Part shown: positions 14,118 through 24,074 of the stretch, piece by piece
How the letters are laid out: each line of letters starts with the position of its first letter
Numbering within the stretch: position 1 is the first letter of the stretch
NCBI GenBank assembly: GCA_038215555.1
Contig: JBBQQT010000001.1
Coordinates: 17,998-81,997 of the forward strand
DNA length: 64,000 nt
DNA from: PFJX01 sp038215555
Lineage (GTDB): Bacteria > Pseudomonadota > Gammaproteobacteria > Burkholderiales > Thiobacillaceae
Reading direction: 5' to 3'
Position numbers and translations under genes: made by a program
The notes under the pieces: generated by a model
Databases searched by the model: none
What the model saw: the letters and a program-made list of their open reading frames with translations, nothing else
What the model was told of the DNA's origin: nothing

Positions 14118-17100
14118 ATGCGGTCAGCGGCAATGCCAGCAAGACAGGGTTTATACGATCCGACGAACGAACATGATGCGTGCGGGGTTGGTTTCGTCGC
14201 CCATATCAAAGGGGAAAAGAGCCATGGCATCGTGCGCCAGGGTTTGCAGATTCTGAAGAATCTGACCCATCGTGGTGCAACCGGCTACGATCCGAAGCTC
14301 GGTGATGGTGCCGGTATTCTGATTCAGATCCCCGATGCTTTCCTGCGTCAAGAAGCCGCCAAGCTGGCAATCACGCTGCCGCCAGTCGGTGAATATGCAT
14401 GTGGCACGGTGTTCTTGCCGCAATCCGGCAATGGCCGCGTCGCGTGTGAATCCGCCATTGCTCGCATCGTCCACGAAGAAGGGCAGCGTTTCCTTGGCTG
14501 GCGCGATGTGCCGCGCGACAACAGCGATATTGCCGCCGCCGCGATCGCCATCGAGCCGGTCATGCGCCAGGTGTTCATTGGCCGCGGTGCCGGTCTTGCC
14601 GACCAGAATGTGTTCGAGCGCAAGCTGTTCGTGATTCGCAAGCGGGTCGAGCACGCCGTGCGCGGCCTCAAGCTGGATGACGGTTCGCAGTTCTACATTC
14701 CCTCGCTGTCTTCGCGCACGCTGGTCTACAAGGGCATGCTGCTGGCCGAGGAAGTCGGCACCTATTACCTCGATTTGCAGGATGAGCGCATGGTGTCGGC
14801 GCTGGCGCTGGTGCATCAGCGTTTTTCCACCAATACTTTCCCTGCCTGGGATCTGGCGCATCCGTTCCGGATGATTGCGCACAATGGCGAAATCAACACG
14901 CTGCGTGGCAACGTCAACTGGATGACCGCGCGCCATGGCGCGATGAAGTCGGCCATGTTGGGCGACGATCTGGCCAAGCTCTGGCCGCTGATTGCCGAAG
15001 GCCAATCGGATTCGGCGTCGTTTGATAACGCGCTGGAACTGCTGGTCGCCGGCGGTTACTCGTTGCCGCACGCGATGATGTTGCTGATTCCGGAAGCCTG
15101 GTCGAACAATCCGCTGATGGATGAAGATCGGCGCGCGTTCTATGAATACAACGCCGCACTGATGGAACCCTGGGATGGGCCCGCTGCGGTCGCCTTCACC
15201 GATGGCCGCGTGATCGGCGCCACGCTGGATCGCAACGGGTTGCGTCCGGCGCGCTATCTGGTGACCGATGACGACTTCGTGATGATGGCGTCGGAAATGG
15301 GCGTGCTGACCTTCCCGGAAGAGAAGATCGTCAAGAAATGGCGTTTGCAGCCGGGCAAGATGCTGCTGATCGACATGGAGCAAGGCCGCATCCTCTCCGA
15401 TGAGGAGGTCAAGCAGTCGCTGGCGAAAGCCAGGCCTTATCGCGAGTGGATCGAGGAATCGCGCTACTTCCTCGGCGATCTGCCGAAAGTCGATGTCAAG
15501 CTGGACCTGCCGGCTGGCGTGCTCGATGCGCAGCAGGCGTTTGGCTACACGCAAGAAGACCTCAAATTCATCATGTTGCCGATGGCGAGCAATGGTGAAG
15601 AGGCGACGGGTTCGATGGGTAACGATGCCGCTTTGCCGGTGTTGTCGGCCAAGGCGAAGCCGTTCTATCACTACTTCAAGCAGTTGTTCGCGCAGGTGAC
15701 CAATCCGCCGATCGACCCGATCCGGGAAGAACTGGTGATGTCGCTGGTGACCTTCATCGGGCCGAAGCCGAACCTGCTCGGCTTGCATGACAACCTCGAT
15801 ACGAGTGATCTGCCATTGCGCCTGGAAGCCAGCCAACCGGTGTTGCTGCCGGAGGAACTGGCCAAGTTGAAAGTGATCGACAGCCTGACCCGCAATCGTT
15901 TCCGCGCATTGGTGGCTGATATCACCTATCCCGTGGCGCAGGGCGTCAAGGGCATGCGTGATGCGATCGCCGCCTTGTGCGAAGCCGCCGAGCAATCGGT
16001 ACCTGACGGCTTCAATGTGCTGATCCTGTCCGATCGCGCGGTGAGTCCGGATCGTGTGGCGATCCCAGCCCTGCTGGCCTGCGCGGCGGTACATCATCAT
16101 TTGGTGCGCGCCGGTTTGCGGACCAACACCGGTCTGGTGGTTGATACCGGTTCGGCGCGCGAAACACATCACTTCGCGTTGCTGGCTGGTTATGGCGCGG
16201 AAGCGGTGTGTCCGTGGCTGGCTTTCGAGACCATCGCCGGATTCGGTCTGCCGGACAGCAAGGAGGCGCAGAAGAAGTTCGTCAAGGCGGTCGGCAAGGG
16301 CTTGTACAAGGTGATGTCCAAGATGGGCATCTCGACCTACCAGTCTTATTGCGGCGCGCAGATTTTTGATGCGATTGGCCTCAACAGCGCTTTCATCGAC
16401 GCCTACTTTCCGGGTACGTCGAGCAATGTCGAAGGCATCGGCTTGCTGGAAGTGGCGGAAGAAGCGCTGCGCCAGCATCAGGCTGCTTTCGGAATCGACC
16501 CGGTGCTGGCCAACGCGCTCGAAGCCGGCGGCGAATATGCCTTCCGCGTGCGGGGTGAAGATCACCTGTGGACGCCGGATTCCATCGCCAAATTGCAGAA
16601 TGCGACACGCACCGGCAAATACGAGACCTACAAGGAATATGCCCGCCTGATCAACGATCAGAGCAAGCGGCATCTGACTTTGCGCGGCTTGTTCGAGATC
16701 AAATCGGCCGGCGCGCCGGTGCCGCTGGAAGAAGTCGAATCGGCGGCCAGCATCGTGACCCGGTTTGCCACCGGCGCGATGTCGCTCGGTTCGATTTCCA
16801 CCGAGGCGCATACCGTACTGGCGCTGGCGATGAACCGCATCGGCGGCAAGTCGAATACCGGTGAGGGCGGCGAGGATGCGGTGCGCTTCCAGCCGGTGAA
16901 GAGCGATACCACCTTGTCCGAACTGATCGGCAAGAGCCGAGTTGTCGCCGACATTCCGCTGAAAGCCGGCGATTCGATGCGTTCCAAGATCAAGCAGGTG
17001 GCGTCCGGTCGTTTTGGCGTCACCGCCGAATACCTTGCCAAAGCCGATCAGATCCAAATCAAGATGGCGCAAGGCGCCAAGCCTGGCGAGGGCGGCCAGT

Positions 17101-18752
17101 TGCCCGGCGGCAAGGTGTCGGAATATATCGCCAAGCTGCGTTTCTCGGTGCCTGGTGTCGGCCTGATTTCGCCGCCGCCGCACCACGACATCTATTCCAT
17201 CGAAGACTTGGCGCAGCTTATCCATGATCTGAAGAACGCCAATCCGAAAGCCTCGATCTCGGTCAAGCTGGTTTCCGAAACTGGCGTCGGCACGGTGGCG
17301 GCGGGCGTGGCCAAGGCCAAATCCGACCATATCGTCATCGCCGGTTATGACGGCGGCACCGGCGCTTCGCCTTTGTCCTCAATCAAGCACGCCGGCAGCC
17401 CGTGGGAGATCGGTCTCGCCGAAACTCAGCAGACGCTGGTGCTCAACCAGTTGCGCGGTCGCGTCGCGGTGCAGGTGGATGGCCAGATGAAGACCGGCCG
17501 CGATGTGGTCATCGGCGCGCTGTTGGGCGCTGACGAGTTCGGTTTCGCCACCGCGCCGCTGGTGGTCGAAGGCTGCATCATGATGCGCAAATGCCATCTG
17601 AATACCTGCCCGGTCGGCGTCGCCACGCAAGACCCGGCGCTGCGCCGGAAATTCACCGGCCAGCCCGAGCATGTAGTGAATTACTTCTTCTTCGTCGCCG
17701 AAGAAGCGCGCGAACTGATGGCGCAGATGGGCATTCGCAAGTTCTCTGATCTGACCGGGCGTTCCGATCTGCTCGATATGCGGTCTGGCATTGACCACTG
17801 GAAAGCCAGCGGACTCGATTTCAGCAAGATTTTCTATCAGCCGAAGGTGGCCGAAAACGTCGCCCGCAACCATTGCGAAACGCAGGATCACGGCCTTGAG
17901 CGTGCACTCGACAACAGGTTGATCGAGCAAGCGCAAGCGGCCCTCGAGGGCGGCGAGAAGGTGGTCATCGAAACCCCGATCAGCAACGTCAACCGCACGG
18001 TCGGCGCCATGTTGTCGAACCAGGTCGCCAGCCGCTTTGGCCACGCCGGCCTGCCAAATGACAGCATCACGGTCAAGCTGACTGGCACCGCCGGCCAGAG
18101 TTTTGCCGCATTCCTGGCGCATGGCATCACCTTCGAACTGACCGGCGAAGGCAACGACTACGTCGGCAAGGGCCTGTGCGGCGGCCGCATCGTGATCAAA
18201 CCGCCGGCCGCGTTCAACGCCACTCCGTCGGAAAACATTATCGTCGGCAATACCGTGATGTATGGTGCGACGACCGGCGAGAGCTATTTCTGCGGTGTCG
18301 CCGGCGAACGCTTCTGCGTGCGCAACTCGGGCGCCAGCGCGGTGGTCGAGGGCGTTGGCGACCATGGTTGCGAATACATGACCGGCGGCACCGTGGTGGT
18401 GCTGGGCTTGACCGGGCGCAACTTCGCCGCCGGCATGTCGGGCGGTGTGGCGTATGTGCTGGACGAAGACGGTTTGTTCGGCAAGCGCTGCAATCTGTCG
18501 ATGGTGTCGCTGGAGAAGGTCGAGCCGGCTGAATCGGTGACCAACAGCGATATCCACCATAACGGCCAGCCGGATGAAGTGACCTTGAAAGCGTTGATCG
18601 AAAAACACGCTGTCTATACCGGCAGCGTCGGCGCCAGGAAAATGCTGGACAACTGGAATGAATATCGTGGCAAGTTCGTCAAGGTGATGCCGAATGAATA
18701 CAAGCGCGCGTTGATCGAAATGGCCGAACAGAAATTGCTGGAGGCCGCTTGA
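14118..18752 (+). CDS. gltB: Glutamate synthase large subunit
   Basis: A 1544-residue glutamate synthase alpha chain, which makes two glutamates from glutamine and 2-oxoglutarate in ammonium assimilation. A short propeptide precedes the Ntn-hydrolase cysteine C22 (HDACGVGF) of the glutaminase domain. The central FMN domain and the [3Fe-4S] cysteines C1153, C1159 and C1164 (CIMMRKCHLNTC) are intact, as is the C-terminal GXGXG beta-helix (GGRIVIKPP, YMTGGTVVVLG). ATG 14133 is an alternative start five codons in. The TGA overlaps the gltD ATG by one base. Confidence 0.97.
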   Translation: MRSAAMPARQGLYDPTNEHDACGVGFVAHIKGEKSHGIVRQGLQILKNLTHRGATGYDPKLGDGAGILIQIPDAFLRQEAAKLAITLPPVGEYACGTVFLPQSGNGRVACESAIARIVHEEGQRFLGWRDVPRDNSDIAAAAIAIEPVMRQVFIGRGAGLADQNVFERKLFVIRKRVEHAVRGLKLDDGSQFYIPSLSSRTLVYKGMLLAEEVGTYYLDLQDERMVSALALVHQRFSTNTFPAWDLAHPFRMIAHNGEINTLRGNVNWMTARHGAMKSAMLGDDLAKLWPLIAEGQSDSASFDNALELLVAGGYSLPHAMMLLIPEAWSNNPLMDEDRRAFYEYNAALMEPWDGPAAVAFTDGRVIGATLDRNGLRPARYLVTDDDFVMMASEMGVLTFPEEKIVKKWRLQPGKMLLIDMEQGRILSDEEVKQSLAKARPYREWIEESRYFLGDLPKVDVKLDLPAGVLDAQQAFGYTQEDLKFIMLPMASNGEEATGSMGNDAALPVLSAKAKPFYHYFKQLFAQVTNPPIDPIREELVMSLVTFIGPKPNLLGLHDNLDTSDLPLRLEASQPVLLPEELAKLKVIDSLTRNRFRALVADITYPVAQGVKGMRDAIAALCEAAEQSVPDGFNVLILSDRAVSPDRVAIPALLACAAVHHHLVRAGLRTNTGLVVDTGSARETHHFALLAGYGAEAVCPWLAFETIAGFGLPDSKEAQKKFVKAVGKGLYKVMSKMGISTYQSYCGAQIFDAIGLNSAFIDAYFPGTSSNVEGIGLLEVAEEALRQHQAAFGIDPVLANALEAGGEYAFRVRGEDHLWTPDSIAKLQNATRTGKYETYKEYARLINDQSKRHLTLRGLFEIKSAGAPVPLEEVESAASIVTRFATGAMSLGSISTEAHTVLALAMNRIGGKSNTGEGGEDAVRFQPVKSDTTLSELIGKSRVVADIPLKAGDSMRSKIKQVASGRFGVTAEYLAKADQIQIKMAQGAKPGEGGQLPGGKVSEYIAKLRFSVPGVGLISPPPHHDIYSIEDLAQLIHDLKNANPKASISVKLVSETGVGTVAAGVAKAKSDHIVIAGYDGGTGASPLSSIKHAGSPWEIGLAETQQTLVLNQLRGRVAVQVDGQMKTGRDVVIGALLGADEFGFATAPLVVEGCIMMRKCHLNTCPVGVATQDPALRRKFTGQPEHVVNYFFFVAEEARELMAQMGIRKFSDLTGRSDLLDMRSGIDHWKASGLDFSKIFYQPKVAENVARNHCETQDHGLERALDNRLIEQAQAALEGGEKVVIETPISNVNRTVGAMLSNQVASRFGHAGLPNDSITVKLTGTAGQSFAAFLAHGITFELTGEGNDYVGKGLCGGRIVIKPPAAFNATPSENIIVGNTVMYGATTGESYFCGVAGERFCVRNSGASAVVEGVGDHGCEYMTGGTVVVLGLTGRNFAAGMSGGVAYVLDEDGLFGKRCNLSMVSLEKVEPAESVTNSDIHHNGQPDEVTLKALIEKHAVYTGSVGARKMLDNWNEYRGKFVKVMPNEYKRALIEMAEQKLLEAA

Positions 18753-20179
18753 TGGGCAAGATCACTGGATTCCTCGAATACGAGCGTTTGTCGGAAGCCA
18801 ACCTGCCGGTGGCCGAGCGGCTGACCAACTACAAAGAGTTCGTCCTCCACCTCTCCGACGACGAGGCCAAGGTACAAGGCGCGCGCTGCATGGATTGCGG
18901 TATTCCGTTCTGCATGAGCGGCTGCCCGGTCAACAACATCATTCCGGATTGGAATGATCTGGTATTCAAGCAGGACTGGCGCCATGCGATCGATGTGCTG
19001 CATTCCACCAACAATTTCCCCGAGTTCACTGGCCGCATCTGTCCAGCGCCATGCGAAGCCGCCTGCACGTTGAACATCAATAATGATGCCGTTGGCATCA
19101 AGTCGATCGAACACGCGATCATCGACAAGGCCTGGGAAATGGGCTGGGTGCAACCGCAGCCGCCCGCCCGCAAGACCGGCAAGAAGGTCGCCGTGGTCGG
19201 CTCCGGCCCGGCCGGCATGGCGGCCGCTCAGCAACTGGCGCGCGCCGGCCATGCCGTCGTGCTGCTGGAAAAGAACGACCGCATTGGCGGCCTGCTGCGT
19301 TACGGCATTCCGGATTTCAAGTTCGAAAAAAGCCATATCGACCGCCGCCTGGCGCAGATGGCGGCGGAAGGTGTCGAATTCCGGGTCAATCAGCATGTTG
19401 GTGAGCATGTTTCCGCCGACGCGCTGCTCGCCGAATTCGACGCCGTCGTGCTGTCCAGCGGCGCCGAACAGCCGCGCGACCTGCCGGTGCCCGGCCGGGA
19501 ACTGGCCGGCGTGCATTTCGCGATGGAATTCCTCAGCCAGAACAACAAGTTCGTCGCCGGTGACAGCCTGCCCGATCAGATTCGCGCGACCGGCAAGCAC
19601 GTCGTCGTCATCGGCGGTGGCGATACCGGCTCCGACTGTGTCGGCACCTCGAACCGGCATGGAGCGGCTTCGGTCAGCCAGTTCGAACTGATGCCGCAAC
19701 CGCCGCAACAGGAAAATCGTCCGCTGACCTGGCCGAACTGGCCGCTCAAGATGCGCACTTCCAGTTCGCATGAAGAAGGTTGCGCGCGCGACTGGTCCGT
19801 CGCCACCAAGGCGTTTGTGGGTGAAAACGGCAAGGTCACCGGCCTGAAGGCCGTTCGTCTGGACTGGAAGGACGGCAAGATGTCCGAGATTCCCGGTTCC
19901 GAGTTCGAGATGAAGGCCGATCTGGTTCTGCTGGCGATGGGCTTCGTCAGCCCGGTGCAAAAGCTGCTGGATGTTTTCGGCGTGGAGAAGGATGCGCGTG
20001 GCAACGCCAGGGCGGATACCGAAGGCAAAAACAGCTACGCCACCAGCAAGGCCAAAGTCTTTGCCGCCGGCGACCTGCGGCGCGGCCAGTCGCTGGTGGT
20101 CTGGGCGATCCGTGAAGGTCGTCAGTGCGCGCAAGCGGTGGACGTTTTTCTGATGGGCAGCAGCACGCTGCCAAGATGA
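18752..20179 (+). CDS. gltD: Glutamate synthase small subunit
   Basis: A 475-residue NADPH-dependent beta chain that passes electrons to GltB. The N-terminal iron-sulfur region has CMDCGIPFCMSGCPVNN and CPAPCEAACTL. An FAD Rossmann motif VVGSGPAGMAAAQQL and an NADPH motif VVIGGGDTGSD follow, and the C-terminus contains VFAAGDLRRGQSLVVWAI. The ATG shares a base with the gltB stop. A strong terminator lies 15 bases downstream. Confidence 0.97.
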   Translation: MGKITGFLEYERLSEANLPVAERLTNYKEFVLHLSDDEAKVQGARCMDCGIPFCMSGCPVNNIIPDWNDLVFKQDWRHAIDVLHSTNNFPEFTGRICPAPCEAACTLNINNDAVGIKSIEHAIIDKAWEMGWVQPQPPARKTGKKVAVVGSGPAGMAAAQQLARAGHAVVLLEKNDRIGGLLRYGIPDFKFEKSHIDRRLAQMAAEGVEFRVNQHVGEHVSADALLAEFDAVVLSSGAEQPRDLPVPGRELAGVHFAMEFLSQNNKFVAGDSLPDQIRATGKHVVVIGGGDTGSDCVGTSNRHGAASVSQFELMPQPPQQENRPLTWPNWPLKMRTSSSHEEGCARDWSVATKAFVGENGKVTGLKAVRLDWKDGKMSEIPGSEFEMKADLVLLAMGFVSPVQKLLDVFGVEKDARGNARADTEGKNSYATSKAKVFAAGDLRRGQSLVVWAIREGRQCAQAVDVFLMGSSTLPR

Positions 20180-20194
20180 ACGGGTTATGCAGCG

Positions 20195-20225
20195 AAAAAA
20201 AGCCGGCTTCGAGCCGGCTTTTTTT
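20195..20225. terminator. Intrinsic terminator after gltBD
   Basis: A 14-bp stem (arms 20195-20208 and 20212-20225, core AGCCGGCT on both sides) with a TCG loop, flanked by A7 and T7-T8 tracts, gives a classical Rho-independent terminator. Confidence 0.9.
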
Positions 20226-20261
20226 CGTCGGCAGTTTTCTTTGCCTTGAATTTCTAACTAA

Positions 20262-20275
20262 TTGATCTATCTCAA
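20262..20275 (+). promoter_or_regulatory. Candidate FNR/Anr box before the lipoprotein gene
   Basis: TTGATCTATCTCAA matches TTGAT-N4-ATCAA in 9 of 10 positions. If the weak -10 at 20298-20303 (TAAACA) is used, the box is centred near -41.5, the class II FNR position. That support is thin. Confidence 0.35.
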
Positions 20276-20337
20276 AGTTTCACGCTCGCCGATTTGGTAA
20301 ACATGACGTCCTTGTCCATGTCACCAGAGGGGGCGTC

Positions 20338-20697
20338 ATGCAACGTCGGGAATTTCTTGTACTGGCCAGTTTGCTGATCACGGGATGTGCGACAAAACCG
20401 GCTGCCAAGCCGGAAGTCGCCGGTATGCTTTTTTCGGAAGCAGAACGTAAAACGATCACCAAGTTCTATTCGCAGGGCATCGATTGGCGGCGGTCCGGTC
20501 CGGTTCCGGCGCAGCGGATCAAGATCGGCGATCTGCTCGAATCCGGCCTGCGTCCGAACAAGTTGCCAACCGAACTGGACAAGCTGTTGACTTATTTGCC
20601 GGCGCCCTACACACGTCTGATCCTCGGTGCTGATGTGATCCTGGTCAATCGGGATACGCATGCCGTTCTCGACGTGATTCCGCAACTTGCTTATTAA
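20338..20697 (+). CDS. Small lipoprotein, RcnB/CigR-like C-terminus
   Basis: A 119-residue protein with a lipobox LLITGC (lipidated Cys17) after a short signal sequence MQRREFLVLASL. The C-terminal part, YTRLILGADVILVNRDTHAVLDVI, resembles the pattern of RcnB/CigR-like periplasmic proteins (a residue repeat then GDDVLLI...VLDVI). The function is unknown, and the similarity is recalled rather than tested. A GAGGGGG ribosome site precedes the ATG. It stands alone between gltD and the flagellar genes. Confidence 0.78.
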   Translation: MQRREFLVLASLLITGCATKPAAKPEVAGMLFSEAERKTITKFYSQGIDWRRSGPVPAQRIKIGDLLESGLRPNKLPTELDKLLTYLPAPYTRLILGADVILVNRDTHAVLDVIPQLAY

Positions 20698-20852
20698 GCT
20701 GGCTGGGGTTTTTCGGCGGTCTTGATGGTGACCCCGTGTTGATCTGAAAAGGCCTGAATTCAGCGCGCCGGTGCGGCATTCAGGCGGGTTGTCGCATGCT
20801 AAACTCGCGGCCACTTAAATAACCCCGAGCCGGCTTTCCGCCGGACCCGAGG

Positions 20853-21986
20853 ATGGCGGAAGACAGCGATCTCGAACGCACGGAACCAGCATCGGCGCGC
20901 AAGCTGGACCAGGCTCGCGAGCGTGGCAATGTGCCGCGTTCACGCGAACTTGCGACGCTTGCCGTTTTGCTGGCGAGTGCGGCGGTCATCGCGATGTTCG
21001 GGGTTTTCATGTTTCAGGGTTTGCATCGTCTCATGCGCAATGCCTTGATTTTTGACCGTGCCGATATCGTCAATGCCTCGATGATGGGGCGCAACTTGAT
21101 GGAAGCCGGCTTGGATGGTGTGTGGCTTTATATGCCGATGGCAATCACCGTCGTGGTCTCTGCGGTGGCGGCCAATCTGATGCTGTCGGGCTGGGTGTTC
21201 TCGGCGCAGGCGCTCGAATTCAACTTTTCCAAACTGAATCCAATATCCGGCATCGGTCGGATGTTTTCCATGAATTCCCTCGCCGAATTGGTCAAGGCGC
21301 TGCTCAAGGGCGGGTTGATCGCCGGTGTCGCAGGCTGGATGATCTGGCACCAGCATGATGGCATTCTTGCGTTGGCGAACGAACCGCTGCCATCGGCGGT
21401 GGTGCATTTCGGACAGATCGCGTTGTTCACTTTCCTGGCTTCGGTGGCGGCGTTTACCTTCATTGTTCTGCTCGATGTGCCATTCCAGATTTGGAACTAT
21501 CACCACGGTTTGCGGATGACCAAAGAAGAAGTCCGCCAGGAAGGCAAAGAGATCGAAGGCGATCCACAAATCAAGGCGCGGATCCGTTCGCTGCAACGCG
21601 AGGTGGCGCGGCGGCGGATGATGCAGGCGATTCCGCAGGCGGATGTGGTGGTGACCAATCCGATGCACTTTGCCGTGGCGCTCAAATATGAGGAAAAAGG
21701 CATGTCGGCTCCGGTTGTGTTGGCCAAGGGTTCGCAACTGGTGGCCGAGCGGATCAAGGAATTGGCGCGGGAGCATCGTGTGCCGATCGTCGAAGCGCCG
21801 CCACTGGCGCGCGCGTTGCATCGCCATGTCGAGGTCGGCGAGGTGATTCCGGGTTCGCTGTTTACGGCCGTGGCCCAAGTGCTGGCTTATGTTTATCAAC
21901 TCAACCAGTCGCTTTCTCCCACCTTGCCGGATGATTGGCAAGTGCCGCCCACGCTTGATCCTGGCGCCAGAATCGGGGTGGCGTAA
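20853..21986 (+). CDS. flhB: Flagellar export protein FlhB with NPMH instead of NPTH
   Basis: A 377-residue export-gate component with four transmembrane helices in residues 28-215. The C-terminal cytoplasmic domain is normally autocleaved between Asn and Pro of NPTH to switch substrate class. Here the site reads VVTNPMHFAVAL, with Met in place of Thr, while Asn-Pro and His are kept. Other features (MTKEEVRQEGKEIEGDPQIK, PIVEAPPLARALHR) are canonical. Its stop overlaps the flhA start by one base. Confidence 0.95.
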   Translation: MAEDSDLERTEPASARKLDQARERGNVPRSRELATLAVLLASAAVIAMFGVFMFQGLHRLMRNALIFDRADIVNASMMGRNLMEAGLDGVWLYMPMAITVVVSAVAANLMLSGWVFSAQALEFNFSKLNPISGIGRMFSMNSLAELVKALLKGGLIAGVAGWMIWHQHDGILALANEPLPSAVVHFGQIALFTFLASVAAFTFIVLLDVPFQIWNYHHGLRMTKEEVRQEGKEIEGDPQIKARIRSLQREVARRRMMQAIPQADVVVTNPMHFAVALKYEEKGMSAPVVLAKGSQLVAERIKELAREHRVPIVEAPPLARALHRHVEVGEVIPGSLFTAVAQVLAYVYQLNQSLSPTLPDDWQVPPTLDPGARIGVA

Positions 21987-24067
21987 TGGCTGAGGCGATT
22001 CAGCCGGTTCGCGGCTCTGTCTGGCAGAAGATGGCGGCGCCGATCCTGGTGATTCTGGTGCTGGCAATGATGATCTTGCCGCTGCCGCCGTTTCTGCTCG
22101 ATCTGCTGTTCACCTTCAATATCGCGCTGTCGATGATCGTGTTGCTGATCAGTTTGTACACGCGCAAGCCGCTGGAATTTTCGATTTTCCCCACCGTCTT
22201 GCTGTTAACCACGTTGATGCGTTTGTCGCTCAACGTCGCCTCTACCCGCGTTATTTTAATGGAAGGCCACACCGGTCCGGACGCGGCGGGCAAGGTGATC
22301 GAGGCCTTCGGCCAGTTCCTGGTCGGCGGTAATTACATGGTGGGTCTGATCGTCTTCATCATTTTGGTGTTGATCAATTTTATGGTGATCACCAAGGGTT
22401 CAGGACGGATTGCGGAAGTGTCGGCGCGTTTCACTCTGGATGCGATGCCCGGCAAGCAGATGGCGATCGACGCCGATCTCAACGCGGGTTTGATTGGCGA
22501 GGACGAAGCGCGCCGGCGGCGTCAGGAAATCGCACAAGAAGCTGATTTCTACGGTTCCATGGATGGTGCTTCGAAATTCGTCCGTGGCGATGCCGTGGCC
22601 GGCATCATCATCATGTTTATCAATGTGTTAGGCGGCCTGATCGTCGGCGTCGTGCAACATGATCTTAGCTTCGCAGTAGCTACCACCAACTACACCTTGC
22701 TGGCAATCGGCGATGGTCTGGTCGCGCAGATTCCTGCTCTGGTTGTCTCGACCGCAGCCGGCATCGTGGTGTCACGCGTTTCCAGCGACCAGGATTTGAG
22801 CGAGCAGCTGACCGGACAATTGTTCGGCCGGCCGCAGACGTTGTTCCTGACCGCCGGCATCCTGGCCTTGATGGGCATCATCCCAGGCATGCCACATCTG
22901 TCTTTTTTCCTGATTGGCGGCATTCTGGCCGGCATCGGTTACTTGCTGATTCAGCGTCGGCAAGCGGACGCGGTGGCGGCGGCGGTGGTCGAAGAAGCAC
23001 CGGCGAAGCCGGAGGAACCGGTCGATGTCGGCTGGCATGATGTTGCCGTGGTCGATCGACTCGGTTTGGAAGTGGGGTATCGCCTGGTGCCGCTGGTCGA
23101 CAAACATCAGGATGGCGAACTGCTGCGGCGGATTCGCGGTATCCGCAAGAAAATCGCCCAGGATCTCGGCTTCCTGGTGCCGGCGGTTCATATCCGCGAC
23201 AACCTGCAATTGAAGCCGAATGCGTATCGGGTGACTTTGAAGGGAGTCAGCGTCGCCGAGGGTGAAGCCATCGCGGGCAAATTTCTCGCCATCAATCCGG
23301 GGCGCGTGCTGGGGGGCCTGAATGGACAGGCGGCGACCGATCCGGCTTATGGCCTGCCGGCAATCTGGATCGAAGCCACGCTGCGTGATCAGGCTCAAAC
23401 CTATGGCTACACCGTGGTGGATGCTGGCACGGTGGTGGCGACGCACCTGACCAAAATCATCAATGAACATGCGCCAGAATTGCTCGGCCGGGAAGAAACC
23501 CAGCAATTGCTCGATCACGTCGCCAAGCAATATCCGAAGCTGGTGGAGGACCTGACGCCGAAACAGCTGCCGGTGGCGACGGTGCAGAAGATTTTGCAGA
23601 ATTTGCTGGAAGAACAGGTGCACATTCGTGACATGCGCACCATTCTGGAAACCCTGGCCGAGCATGCCACTCGAACACAGGACGCGGATGAACTGACCGC
23701 GACCGTCAGAACTGCCCTGGGACGCGCTATCATCCACGAAACCTTTGGAGGAGCGCAGGAATTGTTAGTGATGGCCCTTGAGCCGAACCTTGAGCACATC
23801 CTGACACAGGCGCTGGCCTCCCGCGGTGATACCGGCGTCGGCCTGGAACCTGGCCTGGCTGAACGGTTGGTGCGGGAAACGGTGCAGGCGGTCGAGAAGC
23901 AGGAAAGTGCCGGCCAGCCCGCCGTCCTGCTGACGCCCCCCGCGATCCGCCCGATTCTGGCGCGCTTCCTGCGTCGCTCTGCGCCGGGTTTGAAGGTGTT
24001 GTCGCATGCGGAAGTGCCGGATGGCAAAAGCATCCGCATTGTCACGCTGATCGGTAGCGGTTCATGA
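21986..24067 (+). CDS. flhA: Flagellar biosynthesis protein FlhA
   Basis: A 693-residue export-gate protein, a nonameric ring that feeds the flagellar type III apparatus. The N-terminal eight-helix membrane part includes the FHIPEP region (FSIFPTVLLLTTLMRLSLNVASTR) and SGRIAEVSARFTLDAMPGKQMAIDADLNAG. The cytoplasmic domain starts near residue 330. It overlaps flhB by one base and is 7 bases from flhF. Confidence 0.97.
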   Translation: MAEAIQPVRGSVWQKMAAPILVILVLAMMILPLPPFLLDLLFTFNIALSMIVLLISLYTRKPLEFSIFPTVLLLTTLMRLSLNVASTRVILMEGHTGPDAAGKVIEAFGQFLVGGNYMVGLIVFIILVLINFMVITKGSGRIAEVSARFTLDAMPGKQMAIDADLNAGLIGEDEARRRRQEIAQEADFYGSMDGASKFVRGDAVAGIIIMFINVLGGLIVGVVQHDLSFAVATTNYTLLAIGDGLVAQIPALVVSTAAGIVVSRVSSDQDLSEQLTGQLFGRPQTLFLTAGILALMGIIPGMPHLSFFLIGGILAGIGYLLIQRRQADAVAAAVVEEAPAKPEEPVDVGWHDVAVVDRLGLEVGYRLVPLVDKHQDGELLRRIRGIRKKIAQDLGFLVPAVHIRDNLQLKPNAYRVTLKGVSVAEGEAIAGKFLAINPGRVLGGLNGQAATDPAYGLPAIWIEATLRDQAQTYGYTVVDAGTVVATHLTKIINEHAPELLGREETQQLLDHVAKQYPKLVEDLTPKQLPVATVQKILQNLLEEQVHIRDMRTILETLAEHATRTQDADELTATVRTALGRAIIHETFGGAQELLVMALEPNLEHILTQALASRGDTGVGLEPGLAERLVRETVQAVEKQESAGQPAVLLTPPAIRPILARFLRRSAPGLKVLSHAEVPDGKSIRIVTLIGSGS

Positions 24068-24074
24068 ACCTCGC

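Noticed and set aside
14151..17330. 1059-codon minus-strand open frame
   Set aside because: It is a shadow of gltB, complementary to a clear glutamate synthase. It is His/Arg/Gln-rich without any domain, a usual result of biased codon use.
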